Assembly (NCBI RefSeq): GCF_000983115.1
Contig: NZ_CGIH01000051.1
Location: forward strand, 1 to 56,182
Direction of reading: 5' to 3'
Source of the DNA: Syntrophomonas zehnderi OL-4
Lineage (GTDB): Bacteria > Bacillota > Syntrophomonadia > Syntrophomonadales > Syntrophomonadaceae
DNA: 56,182 nt
Positions 27,971 through 36,698 of this stretch are shown in pieces. How positions within the stretch are numbered: position 1 is the first letter of the stretch; each line of letters begins with the position of its first letter. The translations under genes and the position numbers were made by a program. The notes below the pieces were generated by a model. It made no database searches and was not told the DNA's origin. It was given only the letters and a program-made list of their open reading frames with translations.

Positions 27971-27996
27971 CTTATTAACCTCCTAAATAATAAAAT

Positions 27997-28038
27997 AACC
28001 CATAGCTTTTGTCCCTGCAGGGACGAAAGCTATGGGTT
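27997..28038 (-). terminator. T-box terminator 2
   Basis: Minus strand: AACCCATAGCTTTCGTCCC pairs with GGGACAAAAGCTATGGGTT across a short loop, followed by a T-rich but interrupted tail (ATTTTATTATTT). The stem is very stable, the tail weaker than in terminator 1. Confidence 0.8.
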
Positions 28039-28116
28039 CCGTGGTACCACCCTGTTTGACTCATATTAAATGAGTCCACTCAGCAGGTACGGGAAAACGC
28101 TTCCTTCATCCTAAAT

Positions 28117-28154
28117 AAAAAAAGCTTTTCATCCTCAAGGGACGAAAAGCTTTC
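28117..28154 (-). terminator. T-box terminator 1
   Basis: Minus strand: GAAAGCTTTTCGTCC with GGATGAAAAGC and a run of seven T. It is mutually exclusive with the antiterminator containing the T-box sequence at 28174-28160. Confidence 0.85.
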
Positions 28155-28464
28155 GCTTACCGCGTTACCACCCTAGTTGGCTTGCCAAGACAGCAAACCC
28201 GCTCGCAAAAAGGTGCGGGAACCATGTTCCGATACCTCCTTCCTGTTAACGTAGGAAGATTACGGCCGGGCCTACTTGCCTTTAATTAGGTTTCAGCTGG
28301 CAACTCGCGAGAGAACTTCGGTTAATCATGCTTTAAGGGTGCTTGCAGTCGATGACACCCTCTCCCTGTAAAACTGGGGTTAACGTACTTTGCTCGTTCA
28401 TCGTTTTTAAATTTGAAATTACGGTTAAGTTTATCATACCCAAATAAAAAAGAAAAGTATTTTT

Positions 28465-29541
28465 TTAGATTAGGATAGCTTCTATCTGCGCGGGGTCTAT
28501 TTCACCGACAATCTCACTGCGACCAATTGCAGCCGGCAAAACCAAAGTAATCTTACCGCCGGTATTTTTCTTATCCAAATGCATACGTGCGACAATCTCA
28601 GACGGTCTTATGTCACCGTAATGAAGAGGTAAACCATAGTTTTTTATTAAGTCTGTCACCCTTTTGGCATCCTGTTCATTTATCATGTCAGTTGCAGCTG
28701 CCAAGCGGGTAGCATAGACCATACCAATTGCAACTGCCTGACCGTGCGTGAATTTTTTATACTCGGTCAAGGCCTCAAAGGCATGTCCGAAGGTATGGCC
28801 GAGATTTAATAGTGCCCGCAGTCCTTTTTCCTTTTCATCCTGGGCTACGATTTCCGCTTTGATTTCACAGCAGCGAGAGATTATATGGATCAAACAGTCC
28901 ATGTCTCGAGCTTTAATAGATTCAATATTTGTCTCCAGGTAATCAAACAACTTACTATCCCAGATAACACCATACTTAATAACTTCGGCCAAGCCGGTTT
29001 GATACTCCTTTTCAGCCAAAGTATTTAATAGATTCACATCTGCAAAAACCAGACTGGGCTGATAGAAAGCTCCCACCAGGTTTTTTCCCAGAGACAGATT
29101 AACCCCGGTCTTGCCCCCAACACTGCTATCCACCTGAGCCAATAATGAAGTAGGCAGCTGAATATAGCCGATCCCTCGCATAAAACTGGCGGCGGCAAAA
29201 CCAGCGATATCCCCAACAACCCCTCCGCCTAGAGCAAATACCGTAGATTGTCGATCCAAACCTTTGCTGATCATTTGTTCATAGAGCCAACCTAATGTTT
29301 CCAGGTTCTTGCACGACTCACCCCCGGCTAGCACTGCCACTTCAATCTTTAAACCTGCAGACTGCAGGATTTCATAAAACTGCTCGCCGTAAAGACGAAA
29401 AACTATATCATCCGATACCAATATGCTGCGGCTGCCGCGGGGCACCCCAGCCAATAACCCCGCCAGGGAGGGCAAACATTCCTTGCCGATATGAATATTA
29501 TAAGATTGCTCGCCCAGATCAACATTTATCACCCTGTTCAT
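28465..29541 (-). CDS. aroB: 3-dehydroquinate synthase
   Basis: The enzyme converts DAHP to 3-dehydroquinate with NAD and a divalent metal. Family signatures: FALGGGVVGDIAGFAA, RGIGYIQLPTSLLAQVDSSV, GGKTGVNLSLGKNLVGAF, and the metal His region LNLGHTFGHAFEAL and HGQAVAIGM. About 358 residues, the normal length. The start at 29541 has AAGGAGG five bases upstream; an in-frame start at 29610 would add an unrelated segment. It lies between aroC and the T-box leader and is probably read from the aroA promoter. Confidence 0.95.
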   Translation of the reverse strand: MNRVINVDLGEQSYNIHIGKECLPSLAGLLAGVPRGSRSILVSDDIVFRLYGEQFYEILQSAGLKIEVAVLAGGESCKNLETLGWLYEQMISKGLDRQSTVFALGGGVVGDIAGFAAASFMRGIGYIQLPTSLLAQVDSSVGGKTGVNLSLGKNLVGAFYQPSLVFADVNLLNTLAEKEYQTGLAEVIKYGVIWDSKLFDYLETNIESIKARDMDCLIHIISRCCEIKAEIVAQDEKEKGLRALLNLGHTFGHAFEALTEYKKFTHGQAVAIGMVYATRLAAATDMINEQDAKRVTDLIKNYGLPLHYGDIRPSEIVARMHLDKKNTGGKITLVLPAAIGRSEIVGEIDPAQIEAILI

Positions 29542-29806
29542 ACAAACCTCCTTAAAACACCGACACCACATTTTATTTACGCGGATAATGCGGATGGCAC
29601 AGTTTTTCACGGTTCTTTATTTAGTTCATTTATTAGGGATTACTGCTGTTTTCCCGGTCTATGTTGCGTCTAATTCCCCATAGGTGGGTCAAAGCAGCCG
29701 CTTTCTTAATATTAATTGCAGTTAATAAAAATAAACCATCTGAAAAAATCTATGTTTCCCCGCATATCAGCGTCTATTTACGGTGTGGTTATGGTTATCC
29801 TTGGTG

Positions 29807-30937
29807 TCAAATTTCTCCCCGGCAGCGTTTGTCTATTTCGGGGATGCTGTCGCCGCTGAATTTTTCCAGGAAGGCAGAGGCCAATTCAAAGGCAACCACA
29901 GCTTCGGCGACTACTGCTGCGGCAGGTACTGCGCAGATATCAGAGCGTTCTATCGCCGCTTTATCTTCCTGCCCGTTTTCCAGGTTGATACTGCGCAGGG
30001 GATTGTATAAAGTGGCTATGGGTTTCATCGCAGCCCGAATCACAATATCCTCCCCGTTCGTAATACCGGCTTCAATGCCCCCGGCATTATTTGATCCCCT
30101 TATAAAACCAGTCCCGTTGCTAAAAATTTCATCGTGCACCTGTGAGCCTGGCAGGCTGGCTGCTCTAAACCCCAATCCAATTTCCACCCCTTTGATCGCC
30201 TGAATACTCATCAGGGCACCTGCCAAACGTCCGTCCAGCTTACGATCCCAGTGGACATGACTTCCCAGTCCTACCGGGACGTGGCGGACGATGATTTCAA
30301 AGACGCCCCCCAGGGAATCGCCATTTTCTTTGGCCTGATCGATTTCTTTGATCATAGCCGCTTCGGCATCTGCATCGGCACAAAGCAAAACAGATTGCGG
30401 GGCATGTGCCTTAATATTCTCCAGAGAGCTCCTGGGAGCTTCAACGCTTCCAATCCGAATAACGTGACTGGTTATTTCCATTCCGTAATGCTCAATCAGC
30501 CTTCGCCCCACTGTGCAAGCGGCTACTCGGGCGGCGGTTTCCCTGGCACTGGCCCGCTCCAGGATGTTTCTTAAATCCTGATGACCATATTTGATATGTC
30601 CGGCTAGATCACCATGACCTGGGCGCGGCACTACTACAGTGCGCGACGTCAAATCCGCTTCCCCGGCAGCCATTATAGCTGACCAGTTGCTCCAATCCCG
30701 ATTTTTTATCTGCAGACTGATAGGACTGCCCAAGGTTTTTCCCCCTCTAACCCCAGAGAGCAGCTCGACTTTGTCAGTCTCAATCTGCATGCGCCCGCCG
30801 CGGCCATACCCCTGCTGGCGGCGACTTAATTGGGTATTAATATATTCAGCCGTTAAATCCAGTCCGGCCGGCATGCCTTCAATAATCGCCGTTAATGCAA
30901 TACCATGAGATTCTCCCGCCGTCAGATACCTTAACAT
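29807..30937 (-). CDS. aroC: Chorismate synthase
   Basis: The enzyme forms chorismate from EPSP using reduced FMN. Signatures: [11 protein letters not shown] at the N-terminus, [53 protein letters not shown] and GGISNG-like [13 protein letters not shown]. About 376 residues. The ATG at 30937 overlaps the aroA stop by 7 bp and has AGGAGGG eight bases upstream, which decides it against an earlier in-frame start at 30967. A 265-bp gap without a gene separates it from aroB, where some relatives place aroK. Confidence 0.95.
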   Translation of the reverse strand: MLRYLTAGESHGIALTAIIEGMPAGLDLTAEYINTQLSRRQQGYGRGGRMQIETDKVELLSGVRGGKTLGSPISLQIKNRDWSNWSAIMAAGEADLTSRTVVVPRPGHGDLAGHIKYGHQDLRNILERASARETAARVAACTVGRRLIEHYGMEITSHVIRIGSVEAPRSSLENIKAHAPQSVLLCADADAEAAMIKEIDQAKENGDSLGGVFEIIVRHVPVGLGSHVHWDRKLDGRLAGALMSIQAIKGVEIGLGFRAASLPGSQVHDEIFSNGTGFIRGSNNAGGIEAGITNGEDIVIRAAMKPIATLYNPLRSINLENGQEDKAAIERSDICAVPAAAVVAEAVVAFELASAFLEKFSGDSIPEIDKRCRGEI

Positions 30938-32226
30938 CTTTCCATCCCTCCTAGCTGCGCTAAGCAATCCAGAAAACCCGGGAAGGAAATATTAATACAT
31001 TCCGAGTTCTTAACTTCGGTGGTTCCATCCGCCGCCAAACCCATTAAAGCACAAGCCATAGCTATGCGGTGATCATGGTAAGACTCACATACTGCCCCCT
31101 TATACTTCCCGGCTCCCTTAATCAGCAATCCATCTTCCGTCTCCCTTATTTCAGCCCCGAAACGACTTAATTCAGTAGCCATAGCCCGCAGACGATTGCT
31201 TTCTTTCACTTTCAATTCTCCGGCATCACGAATAACGGTTTGTCCTTCGGCCATCGCCCCAACTACTGCCAAAACCGGAATCTCATCAATCAATCGAGGA
31301 ATTAAATCCCCGCCTATTTCCACCGCCTTTAGGCTCTGGCCGACAACGGATACGTCACCCAGAATTTCGCCGGAGACGGTACGTTCATTTTCAATCTTTA
31401 TCTGGGCGCCCATAGCCGCCAAAACCTCCAATATACCGGTACGGGTCGGATTTAAGCCCATATCCTGAATCGTAATACGCGAACCCGGTATAATTGCGGC
31501 TGCCGCCAAGAAGAAGGCCGCTGAAGAAATATCTCCCGGAATCACAACCTGCTGACCGGTTAATTCCCCCGGACTAACCACCGTTGTAAAGCCATCCACC
31601 TGGATTTTACCTTTAAACCCGGCCAACATCCTTTCTGTATGATCACGGGATAAAGCTGGTTCAGTAACGGAAGTCTCACCATCCGCATACAGTCCAGCCA
31701 GAAGTATGGCCGATTTTACCTGAGCACTGGCTACCGGACTTTGATAGTGGATAGCCTTTAAGGGTTCTCCTTTGATTGCCAGCGGAGCCAGGCGGTCTTG
31801 ATCCCGGCCCCAAATTTGTGCCCCCATCTGCCGCAAAGGAACCGCCACCCGAGCCATGGGTCGCCTACGGATGGAAGCATCACCGGTTATTATTGAAAAG
31901 AAATCCTGCCCCGCCAGCAAACCAGATAATAAGCGAATGGTAGTACCGGAGTTGCCGACATCCAGATAATCCCCGGCTTCCTTAAGCCCGTGCAATCCCC
32001 GTCCCTTAATTTTTAAAGCGGTAGGACTAAGGGCTTCAATTTCCACCCCTAACTGGCGCATGCAGTTTACGGTACTCAGACAATCCTCCCCGGGAAGGAA
32101 ATTTTCTACGGTAGTAATTCCATTGGCAATGGAGCCGATCATGACACTGCGATGGGATATGGATTTGTCCCCCGGAACCCTGATAACGGCCTGAAACGGT
32201 TTTATTTTTTTTATAGATAGATTCAT
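30931..32226 (-). CDS. aroA: EPSP synthase (3-phosphoshikimate 1-carboxyvinyltransferase)
   Basis: The enzyme joins PEP to shikimate-3-phosphate. Signatures: [18 protein letters not shown] (substrate binding), [31 protein letters not shown], and near the end [12 protein letters not shown] with the later [14 protein letters not shown]. About 431 residues. The ATG at 32226 has GAGG six bases upstream. It is the first gene of the minus-strand aro run and diverges from aroF2, so the promoters of both lie in 32227-32603. Confidence 0.96.
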   Translation of the reverse strand: MNLSIKKIKPFQAVIRVPGDKSISHRSVMIGSIANGITTVENFLPGEDCLSTVNCMRQLGVEIEALSPTALKIKGRGLHGLKEAGDYLDVGNSGTTIRLLSGLLAGQDFFSIITGDASIRRRPMARVAVPLRQMGAQIWGRDQDRLAPLAIKGEPLKAIHYQSPVASAQVKSAILLAGLYADGETSVTEPALSRDHTERMLAGFKGKIQVDGFTTVVSPGELTGQQVVIPGDISSAAFFLAAAAIIPGSRITIQDMGLNPTRTGILEVLAAMGAQIKIENERTVSGEILGDVSVVGQSLKAVEIGGDLIPRLIDEIPVLAVVGAMAEGQTVIRDAGELKVKESNRLRAMATELSRFGAEIRETEDGLLIKGAGKYKGAVCESYHDHRIAMACALMGLAADGTTEVKNSECINISFPGFLDCLAQLGGMERC

Positions 32227-32519
32227 TTCTAACCTCACCTTCGGTTTTATGAATACTTTAGCAGATTTATGCTCCCCGACACTAAAACCAACCAGGAACC
32301 GTTTGCGGGGAAGATTGCTCTTGCTGATTGCCGGGGGCTAAAAAAGTTCCTGTCTTATGCGCGTAATTAAAATCTAATTATAATCTAAATCTGCCAAAGG
32401 TAAATACCAGCACCGATTTTTTTCCTTGTTATTCAGTATTTGTTTATGCTAAACTTATAAACTGTAGGATGGTATTTAAGTTTAATTAAACAAAAGGTAG
32501 TATGGCGAGAATGGAAGGA

Positions 32520-32572
32520 ATAGGCGGTCTGAGAACCGTAACCCAACCGTGTGCTCTGCCCACGGTTTTTTT
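32520..32572 (+). promoter_or_regulatory. Attenuator-like leader hairpin upstream of aroF2
   Basis: AACCGTG (32545-32551) pairs with CACGGTT (32561-32567) and runs into seven T, a terminator located 32 bp before the aroF2 start. Just upstream CGGT (32525-32528) can pair with ACCG (32535-32538), and the sequence AACCGT occurs twice, so alternative folds are possible. A short open frame of 29 codons starts at an ATG around 32502 behind AAAGGTAG and covers the hairpin. No T-box motif is present. The signal is unknown. Confidence 0.55.
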
Positions 32573-32603
32573 ATTTTCGCCGGAAAATTAGGAGGTTGGT
32601 AGT

Positions 32604-33635
32604 ATGGTAGTCGTCATGCAGAAGGGAGCCACTCAGGATCAGATTCAGATCGTTCAAAATCGTCTGGAGGCAGAAGGTTTCAATGTTCACCTCTCTCAAG
32701 GTGTAAATCGTACTATAATGGGGGTCATTGGCGAGCCGGGCAAGATTGATCCGCAGATCCTGGTATCACTAGGTGGAGTCGAAAAAGTAGTGCCGATCTT
32801 GCAGCCTTTCAAATTGGCTTCGCGCGATTTTAAACACGAAAACTCAACTGTTCAGGTAGGCAACTGCGTAATCGGAGATGATCAGATAACGATTGTGGCC
32901 GGTCCCTGTGCGGTGGAAGGTCGGGAAATCTTCCTGGAAACGGCTTGGGCAGTCAAGAAAGCCGGTGCTGATATGCTGCGGGGAGGTGCCTTTAAACCCC
33001 GGACTTCGCCTTACTCTTTCCAGGGATTAGGTGAAAAAGGCCTTAAGATTATGGCGGAAGCTCGTGAATTGACTGGCCTGCCTATAGTAACCGAAGTTAT
33101 GGATCAGAAGTCTATTGCCATGGTAGCTGAATACGCAGATGTTATTCAGGTAGGTGCCCGCAATATGCAAAACTTTTTTCTGTTGCGGGAGCTGGGCAAG
33201 GTAAACAAACCGATACTATTAAAGCGTGGGATGTCAGCGACAATTGAAGAATGGTTGATGGCGGCAGAATATATTTTGGGCAGCGGCAATCCGCAGGTAA
33301 TCCTGTGTGAACGGGGTATCCGCACCTTTGAAACCTACACCCGCAACACCCTGGATCTAAGTGCCGTACCTTTGCTAAAACATCTATCTCATCTGCCCGT
33401 AATGGTTGATCCCAGTCACGGCACCGGCAAAAGAGATTTAGTAGAGCCTATGTCAATGGCGGCAGTAGCCTGTGGGACAGACGGCATCATGGTAGAGGTT
33501 CATCCCGACCCAGCCAATGCCTGGAGCGATGGGCCGCAATCTTTAATCCCGGATGATTTCAGCAAACTGGCCCAGAAAGTTAGACATTTAAAGGGCATTT
33601 ATCAGCTGGACGATCAATCCGCTGGCAGAATTTAA
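32604..33635 (+). CDS. aroF: DAHP synthase type I-beta, copy 2 (Tyr branch)
   Basis: The same domain plan as the copy at 26924-27970: a ferredoxin-like regulatory domain (1-75) and the barrel with [42 protein letters not shown] and DPSHGTGKR. The two proteins are very similar in the barrel and diverge most in the N-terminal domain (for example the start MVVVMQ versus MVIVMN), which in this family carries feedback control. AGGAGG lies eight bases before the ATG. tyrA follows on the same strand, so this copy probably serves tyrosine synthesis. Confidence 0.95.
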   Translation: MVVVMQKGATQDQIQIVQNRLEAEGFNVHLSQGVNRTIMGVIGEPGKIDPQILVSLGGVEKVVPILQPFKLASRDFKHENSTVQVGNCVIGDDQITIVAGPCAVEGREIFLETAWAVKKAGADMLRGGAFKPRTSPYSFQGLGEKGLKIMAEARELTGLPIVTEVMDQKSIAMVAEYADVIQVGARNMQNFFLLRELGKVNKPILLKRGMSATIEEWLMAAEYILGSGNPQVILCERGIRTFETYTRNTLDLSAVPLLKHLSHLPVMVDPSHGTGKRDLVEPMSMAAVACGTDGIMVEVHPDPANAWSDGPQSLIPDDFSKLAQKVRHLKGIYQLDDQSAGRI

Positions 33636-33781
33636 TTAGATACAAATTAACAAGCATCCCTGGGAACGGAAGCTTTAACTCTTTTAACCAGACGGATGCA
33701 TAAGCTTTCGCAGGCAAGCAAGGATCCTCCAACTGTAATACATTGCAGCTAAATGTTTGTGCGGGCATGGGAGGTTTATAT

Positions 33782-34864
33782 ATGAAGATTAAAAAAGTAG
33801 GCATCATCGGACTGGGAGTCATAGGCGCATCTTTAGGCATGGCACTTCGTAACAGTAGTTCAGTAATTCAAGTGGCCGGCCGGGATTTGACAGAAAAAAC
33901 CGCCCTGCAGGCCCTGGAAGTAGGGGCTATCGATGAACACCTGGATGCGCGCCTTTTGGGGGAGTGCGACCTGGTGGTAATTGCCACCCCACTAAATACC
34001 ATCCCCCAAGTAGCAGCAGAAATAAAGGACTCGTTGAAGCCAGGTGCCTTGGTAAGTGATGTAGGCAGTGTTAAAGGCTGGGTAATGCAGGTTTTGCAGC
34101 AAGAACTTCCCGCTGAAGTTCACATTGTAGGAGGACACCCCATGGCTGGTTCAGAAAAAAGCGGCTTGAGTGCCGCGGATAAGTTTCTTTTCCAAAACGC
34201 AGCTTATGTTCTTACCCCCCAGCCAGATACCCCTCAGGATATACTTGCCGGCCTGATAGAATTACTTAAGACGATCGGAGCCCGAATAGCAATTATGGAT
34301 GCTCAGGAACACGACCAGGCGGTGGCACAAGTAAGCCATCTCCCCCATTTGATATCAGCAGCGCTCGTAAATAATTTACAGAACAATCCGGAAGCACTGG
34401 CCCTGGCTGGAGGCGGTCTACGGGATACCACCCGTATTGCGGCCTCTGACCCCGAACTTTGGGAAAATATTTTGATGCTAAATTCCAACGCAGTAACCCA
34501 GGAAATAAAAAACATGCAGGAGCTGTTACAGAACTATCTAAAAGCGCTGGAAGCGGGAGACAAAGACAAAATTAGACGCTGCCTGGCCACTGCCCGCGAC
34601 CTTAAAAAAAATCTGCCCAGTATTCGCCCTTGTCTGGAAGATTCCTGCGATATTATCGCCATAATACCTGATCAGCCAGGAGTCATTGGTAATTTAGGCA
34701 GTCTGTTAGGTAAAGAGCAGATTAACATCCAGAACCTGCAATTACTGGGGGTAAGGGATGAAGATGAGGGAACCATAAGGATTACGGTTAAAAGAGAGTC
34801 AGCCCCAACGGCCTGCCAATTATTAAAGGCCAATGGATTTAAAGCCTGGCTTAGAGAATTATAA
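33782..34864 (+). CDS. tyrA: Prephenate dehydrogenase with ACT domain
   Basis: The enzyme oxidises and decarboxylates prephenate to 4-hydroxyphenylpyruvate with NAD. Rossmann motif GIIGLGVIGASLGMAL at residues 6-21; catalytic region GGHPMAGSEKSGLSAAD; further VSHLPHLISAALV and the GGGLRDTTRIAASDPELW segment. The C-terminal 75 residues form an ACT domain (IIPDQPGVIGNLGSLLGKEQ). The ATG at 33782 has GGAGGT six bases upstream; an earlier in-frame start at 33743 is not needed. About 146 bp separate it from aroF2. A terminator-like hairpin follows. Confidence 0.95.
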   Translation: MKIKKVGIIGLGVIGASLGMALRNSSSVIQVAGRDLTEKTALQALEVGAIDEHLDARLLGECDLVVIATPLNTIPQVAAEIKDSLKPGALVSDVGSVKGWVMQVLQQELPAEVHIVGGHPMAGSEKSGLSAADKFLFQNAAYVLTPQPDTPQDILAGLIELLKTIGARIAIMDAQEHDQAVAQVSHLPHLISAALVNNLQNNPEALALAGGGLRDTTRIAASDPELWENILMLNSNAVTQEIKNMQELLQNYLKALEAGDKDKIRRCLATARDLKKNLPSIRPCLEDSCDIIAIIPDQPGVIGNLGSLLGKEQINIQNLQLLGVRDEDEGTIRITVKRESAPTACQLLKANGFKAWLREL

Positions 34865-34883
34865 AAAAGTCAAAAACCTATGT

Positions 34884-34916
34884 AAAAGCCGGGATTTATG
34901 CCCGGCTTTGCTGGTT
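34884..34916 (+). terminator. Terminator-like hairpin after tyrA
   Basis: AAAGCCGGG (34884-34892) pairs with CCCGGCTTT (34901-34909), followed by GCTGGTTTT, a weak T-tail. Confidence 0.65.
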
Positions 34917-34957
34917 TTAAGCGGAGTTCTACAGCTAAATTAATATATACCATGAGT

Positions 34958-35680
34958 CTAAACAGCAGCCAGGTAGTAATAGGTCTGCGGTCCAACCACA
35001 CCATCTACTTTAATCGCATGCGCAGCTTGCAGAGCCTTTACGGCTGAAGCAGTCACCATGCCGAATTTACCGTCTAGTTCTCCCGTATAGTATCCAAGTG
35101 CCTTAAGATTTACCTGCAGGTAATAAACATCATAGCCCTGGTTGCGCTCAAAGCGATCCTTCTGCAAATACCTGCCACCCATATAGGTATGCTTATATAA
35201 TTCCATAAAAGTATGAGGCCCCACGATGCCATCCTGGGTCAAACCATGATCATTCTGAAACATCTTTACAGCCGCCTGGGTTTTAGGACCAAAAATGGAG
35301 TCGGCAGGCGCGCCTATGGCCATGGCATATTTTTTCTTAGTACTGGAAAGCCGATTTTGCAGAACCCATACATCCCTGCCGCTGGAACCCTTGCTCAAAG
35401 TGCGGGAACCAAACATAGCTGCTCCGGACGGAAGATACGGCCCGGTCTGCTGTCCTAAAAAGAGATAAGTGTTTTTTCCGACCAGACCGTCTACGGTTAG
35501 ATTAAAATAACCCTGGAACTTTTTGACCGCAGCTTCAGTTTTAGGGCCAAAAGAATTTTCTCCGGAGATCGGTATGCTTATAGGGCTGGGCAGGTTGTTC
35601 AGCAGGTATTGCAGTATTTCAACGTCAGTACCGCTTAAACCCATTTTCAAAAGACGACTGCCAAAATTTATATACGCCAA
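34958..35680 (-). CDS. Triple peptidoglycan-binding domain protein
   Basis: About 240 residues composed of three PG_binding_1-type repeats of about 75 residues each. Each starts near a glycine-hydrophobic stretch (GSRLLKMGLSGTDVEILQ; GSRTLSKGSSGRDVWVLQ; GYDVYYLQVNLKALGY) and ends with D-G-x-V-G-x-x-T (DGLVGKNTY, DGIVGPHTF, DGVVGPQTY). No catalytic domain and no signal peptide are seen, so export would need another route; spore-coat or forespore location is possible. The TTG start at 35680 has AAAGGAGG eight bases upstream; an upstream extension to 35764 is unlikely. Confidence 0.85.
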   Translation of the reverse strand: MAYINFGSRLLKMGLSGTDVEILQYLLNNLPSPISIPISGENSFGPKTEAAVKKFQGYFNLTVDGLVGKNTYLFLGQQTGPYLPSGAAMFGSRTLSKGSSGRDVWVLQNRLSSTKKKYAMAIGAPADSIFGPKTQAAVKMFQNDHGLTQDGIVGPHTFMELYKHTYMGGRYLQKDRFERNQGYDVYYLQVNLKALGYYTGELDGKFGMVTASAVKALQAAHAIKVDGVVGPQTYYYLAAV

Positions 35681-35922
35681 CTTTCTAACCTCCTTTTTAC
35701 ATCTTTCAATGTATCTTATGAGTGAATGTCTTGAATGGTTACCAGAGTAGCCCCTTATTTCCAAACGTTGTATATAACAGATAAACTCTTATATTCCATG
35801 TATGTATTATGCAAAAAAAGCATATAATATATGATGTGTTTTTTGAAAACGAATAACGGCATATGTAATTATGAGGCGATTTAAGTAAATATTGGAATAC
35901 ATAGCTCTTTTTGATTTTATTA

Positions 35923-35951
35923 TTGAAATGATATCTGAAAAGAAGTATAAT
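35923..35951 (+). promoter_or_regulatory. Promoter of the tRNA cluster
   Basis: TTGAAA (35923-35928) and TATAAT (35946-35951) are 17 bp apart, 11 bp before the first tRNA. Confidence 0.7.
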
Positions 35952-35962
35952 ACTCTTTGTCG

Positions 35963-36036
35963 GCGGGTGTAGCTCAATGGTAGAGCCCCAGCCTTCCAAG
36001 CTGGTTGCGTGGGTTCGATTCCCATCACCCGCTCCA
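35963..36036 (+). tRNA. tRNA-Gly (anticodon TCC)
   Basis: Acceptor GCGGGTG pairs with CACCCGC, D-arm TAGCTCAATGGTAGAGC, anticodon loop CTTCCAA, T-loop TTCGATT, encoded CCA end. Confidence 0.95.
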
Positions 36037-36043
36037 TATAATT

Positions 36044-36120
36044 GTCCCTGTAGCTCAGCTGGACAGAGCAACGGCCTTCTAAGCCGTGGGCCGGGGGTTC
36101 GAATCCCTCCGGGGACGCCA
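36044..36120 (+). tRNA. tRNA-Arg (anticodon TCT)
   Basis: Acceptor GTCCCTG pairs with CGGGGAC (one G-T pair), anticodon loop CTTCTAA, T-loop TTCGAAT, encoded CCA. It reads AGA and AGG codons. Confidence 0.95.
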
Positions 36121-36140
36121 TTACCTTTATCCGACACTGT

Positions 36141-36218
36141 GGTGGGTGTAGCTCAGTTGGCTAGAGCACCAGATTGTGGCTCTGGGGGCCGTGGGTTCGA
36201 GTCCCATCATCCACCCCA
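36141..36218 (+). tRNA. tRNA-His (anticodon GTG)
   Basis: The anticodon loop TTGTGGC holds GTG. The extra G at 36141 pairs with the discriminator C, the identity mark of histidine tRNAs. Acceptor GTGGGTG with CATCCAC; CCA is encoded. Confidence 0.95.
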
Positions 36219-36228
36219 AAATTAATTC

Positions 36229-36258
36229 TTGACAACCCCATGGAAATACTAGTATACT
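36229..36258 (+). promoter_or_regulatory. Internal promoter before tRNA-Gln
   Basis: TTGACA (36229-36234) and TATACT (36253-36258) are 18 bp apart, within the gap between tRNA-His and tRNA-Gln. Confidence 0.75.
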
Positions 36259-36323
36259 CAGTAACGTTGGGGTTTAAAGAGTCACCGGACGGGTAACGGG
36301 AAACAAAGTATCCTTATACACGT

Positions 36324-36398
36324 TGGGGTGTAGCCAAGCGGTAAGGCAACGGACTTTGACTCCGTCATTCGTTGGTTCGAATCCAGCCACCCCAGCCA
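36324..36398 (+). tRNA. tRNA-Gln (anticodon TTG)
   Basis: Acceptor TGGGGTG pairs with CACCCCA, D-arm TAGCCAAGCGGTAAGGCA, anticodon loop CTTTGAC, encoded CCA. Confidence 0.95.
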
Positions 36399-36407
36399 AT
36401 TGAATAC

Positions 36408-36483
36408 GGGCCATTAGCTCAGTCGGTAGAGCACCTGACTTTTAATCAGGGCGTCCCGCGTTCGAGTCGCGGATGGCTCACCA
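36408..36483 (+). tRNA. tRNA-Lys (anticodon TTT)
   Basis: Acceptor GGGCCAT pairs with ATGGCTC, D-arm TAGCTCAGTCGGTAGAGC, anticodon loop CTTTTAA, T-loop TTCGAGT, encoded CCA. Confidence 0.95.
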
Positions 36484-36495
36484 TTTAAAACTTAG

Positions 36496-36522
36496 AACCC
36501 TCCAGGGATTGGAGGGTTTTTC
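36496..36522 (+). terminator. Terminator of the tRNA cluster
   Basis: AACCCTCC (36496-36503) pairs with GGAGGGTT (36511-36518) and ends in five to six T. Confidence 0.85.
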
Positions 36523-36698
36523 GTTTTCTGTTGTAAAGTGGTTGATTATTAAAATGGGTGGCAAAAAGGTGGCAGAAGATAAATCTCATATTTTTTAGTC
36601 GATTTGATTCTCAAAAAATAATCGAGCAGCTTACTCTTAATCAGAAATCTACATAAAACGTTTTCATGCGTAAAGTTTTTCTTGCTTATAGCTAATTG

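Larger units (their letters stand above)
27997..28430 (-). promoter_or_regulatory. Phe-type T-box leader with two antiterminator/terminator modules
   Basis: Read on the minus strand, Stem I starts near 28403 (GATGAACGAG), carries AGUA (28390 region) and the apical GGGTG..CACCC hairpin. The 3' side shows GAA-G-UUC-U, giving specifier UUC (28315-28313), a Phe codon. A first T-box bulge sequence AGGGTGGTAACGCGG lies at 28174-28160, followed by a terminator. A second AGGGTGGTACCACGG follows at 28053-28039, also with its own terminator. Only about 60 nt separate the modules, so the second has no Stem I of its own. The unit controls aroF1-pheA according to the charging of tRNA-Phe. Confidence 0.9.

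Noticed and set aside
28039-28120. A second complete T-box riboswitch
   Set aside because: Only about 60 nt lie between the first terminator and the second T-box sequence, too little for a Stem I with specifier loop.
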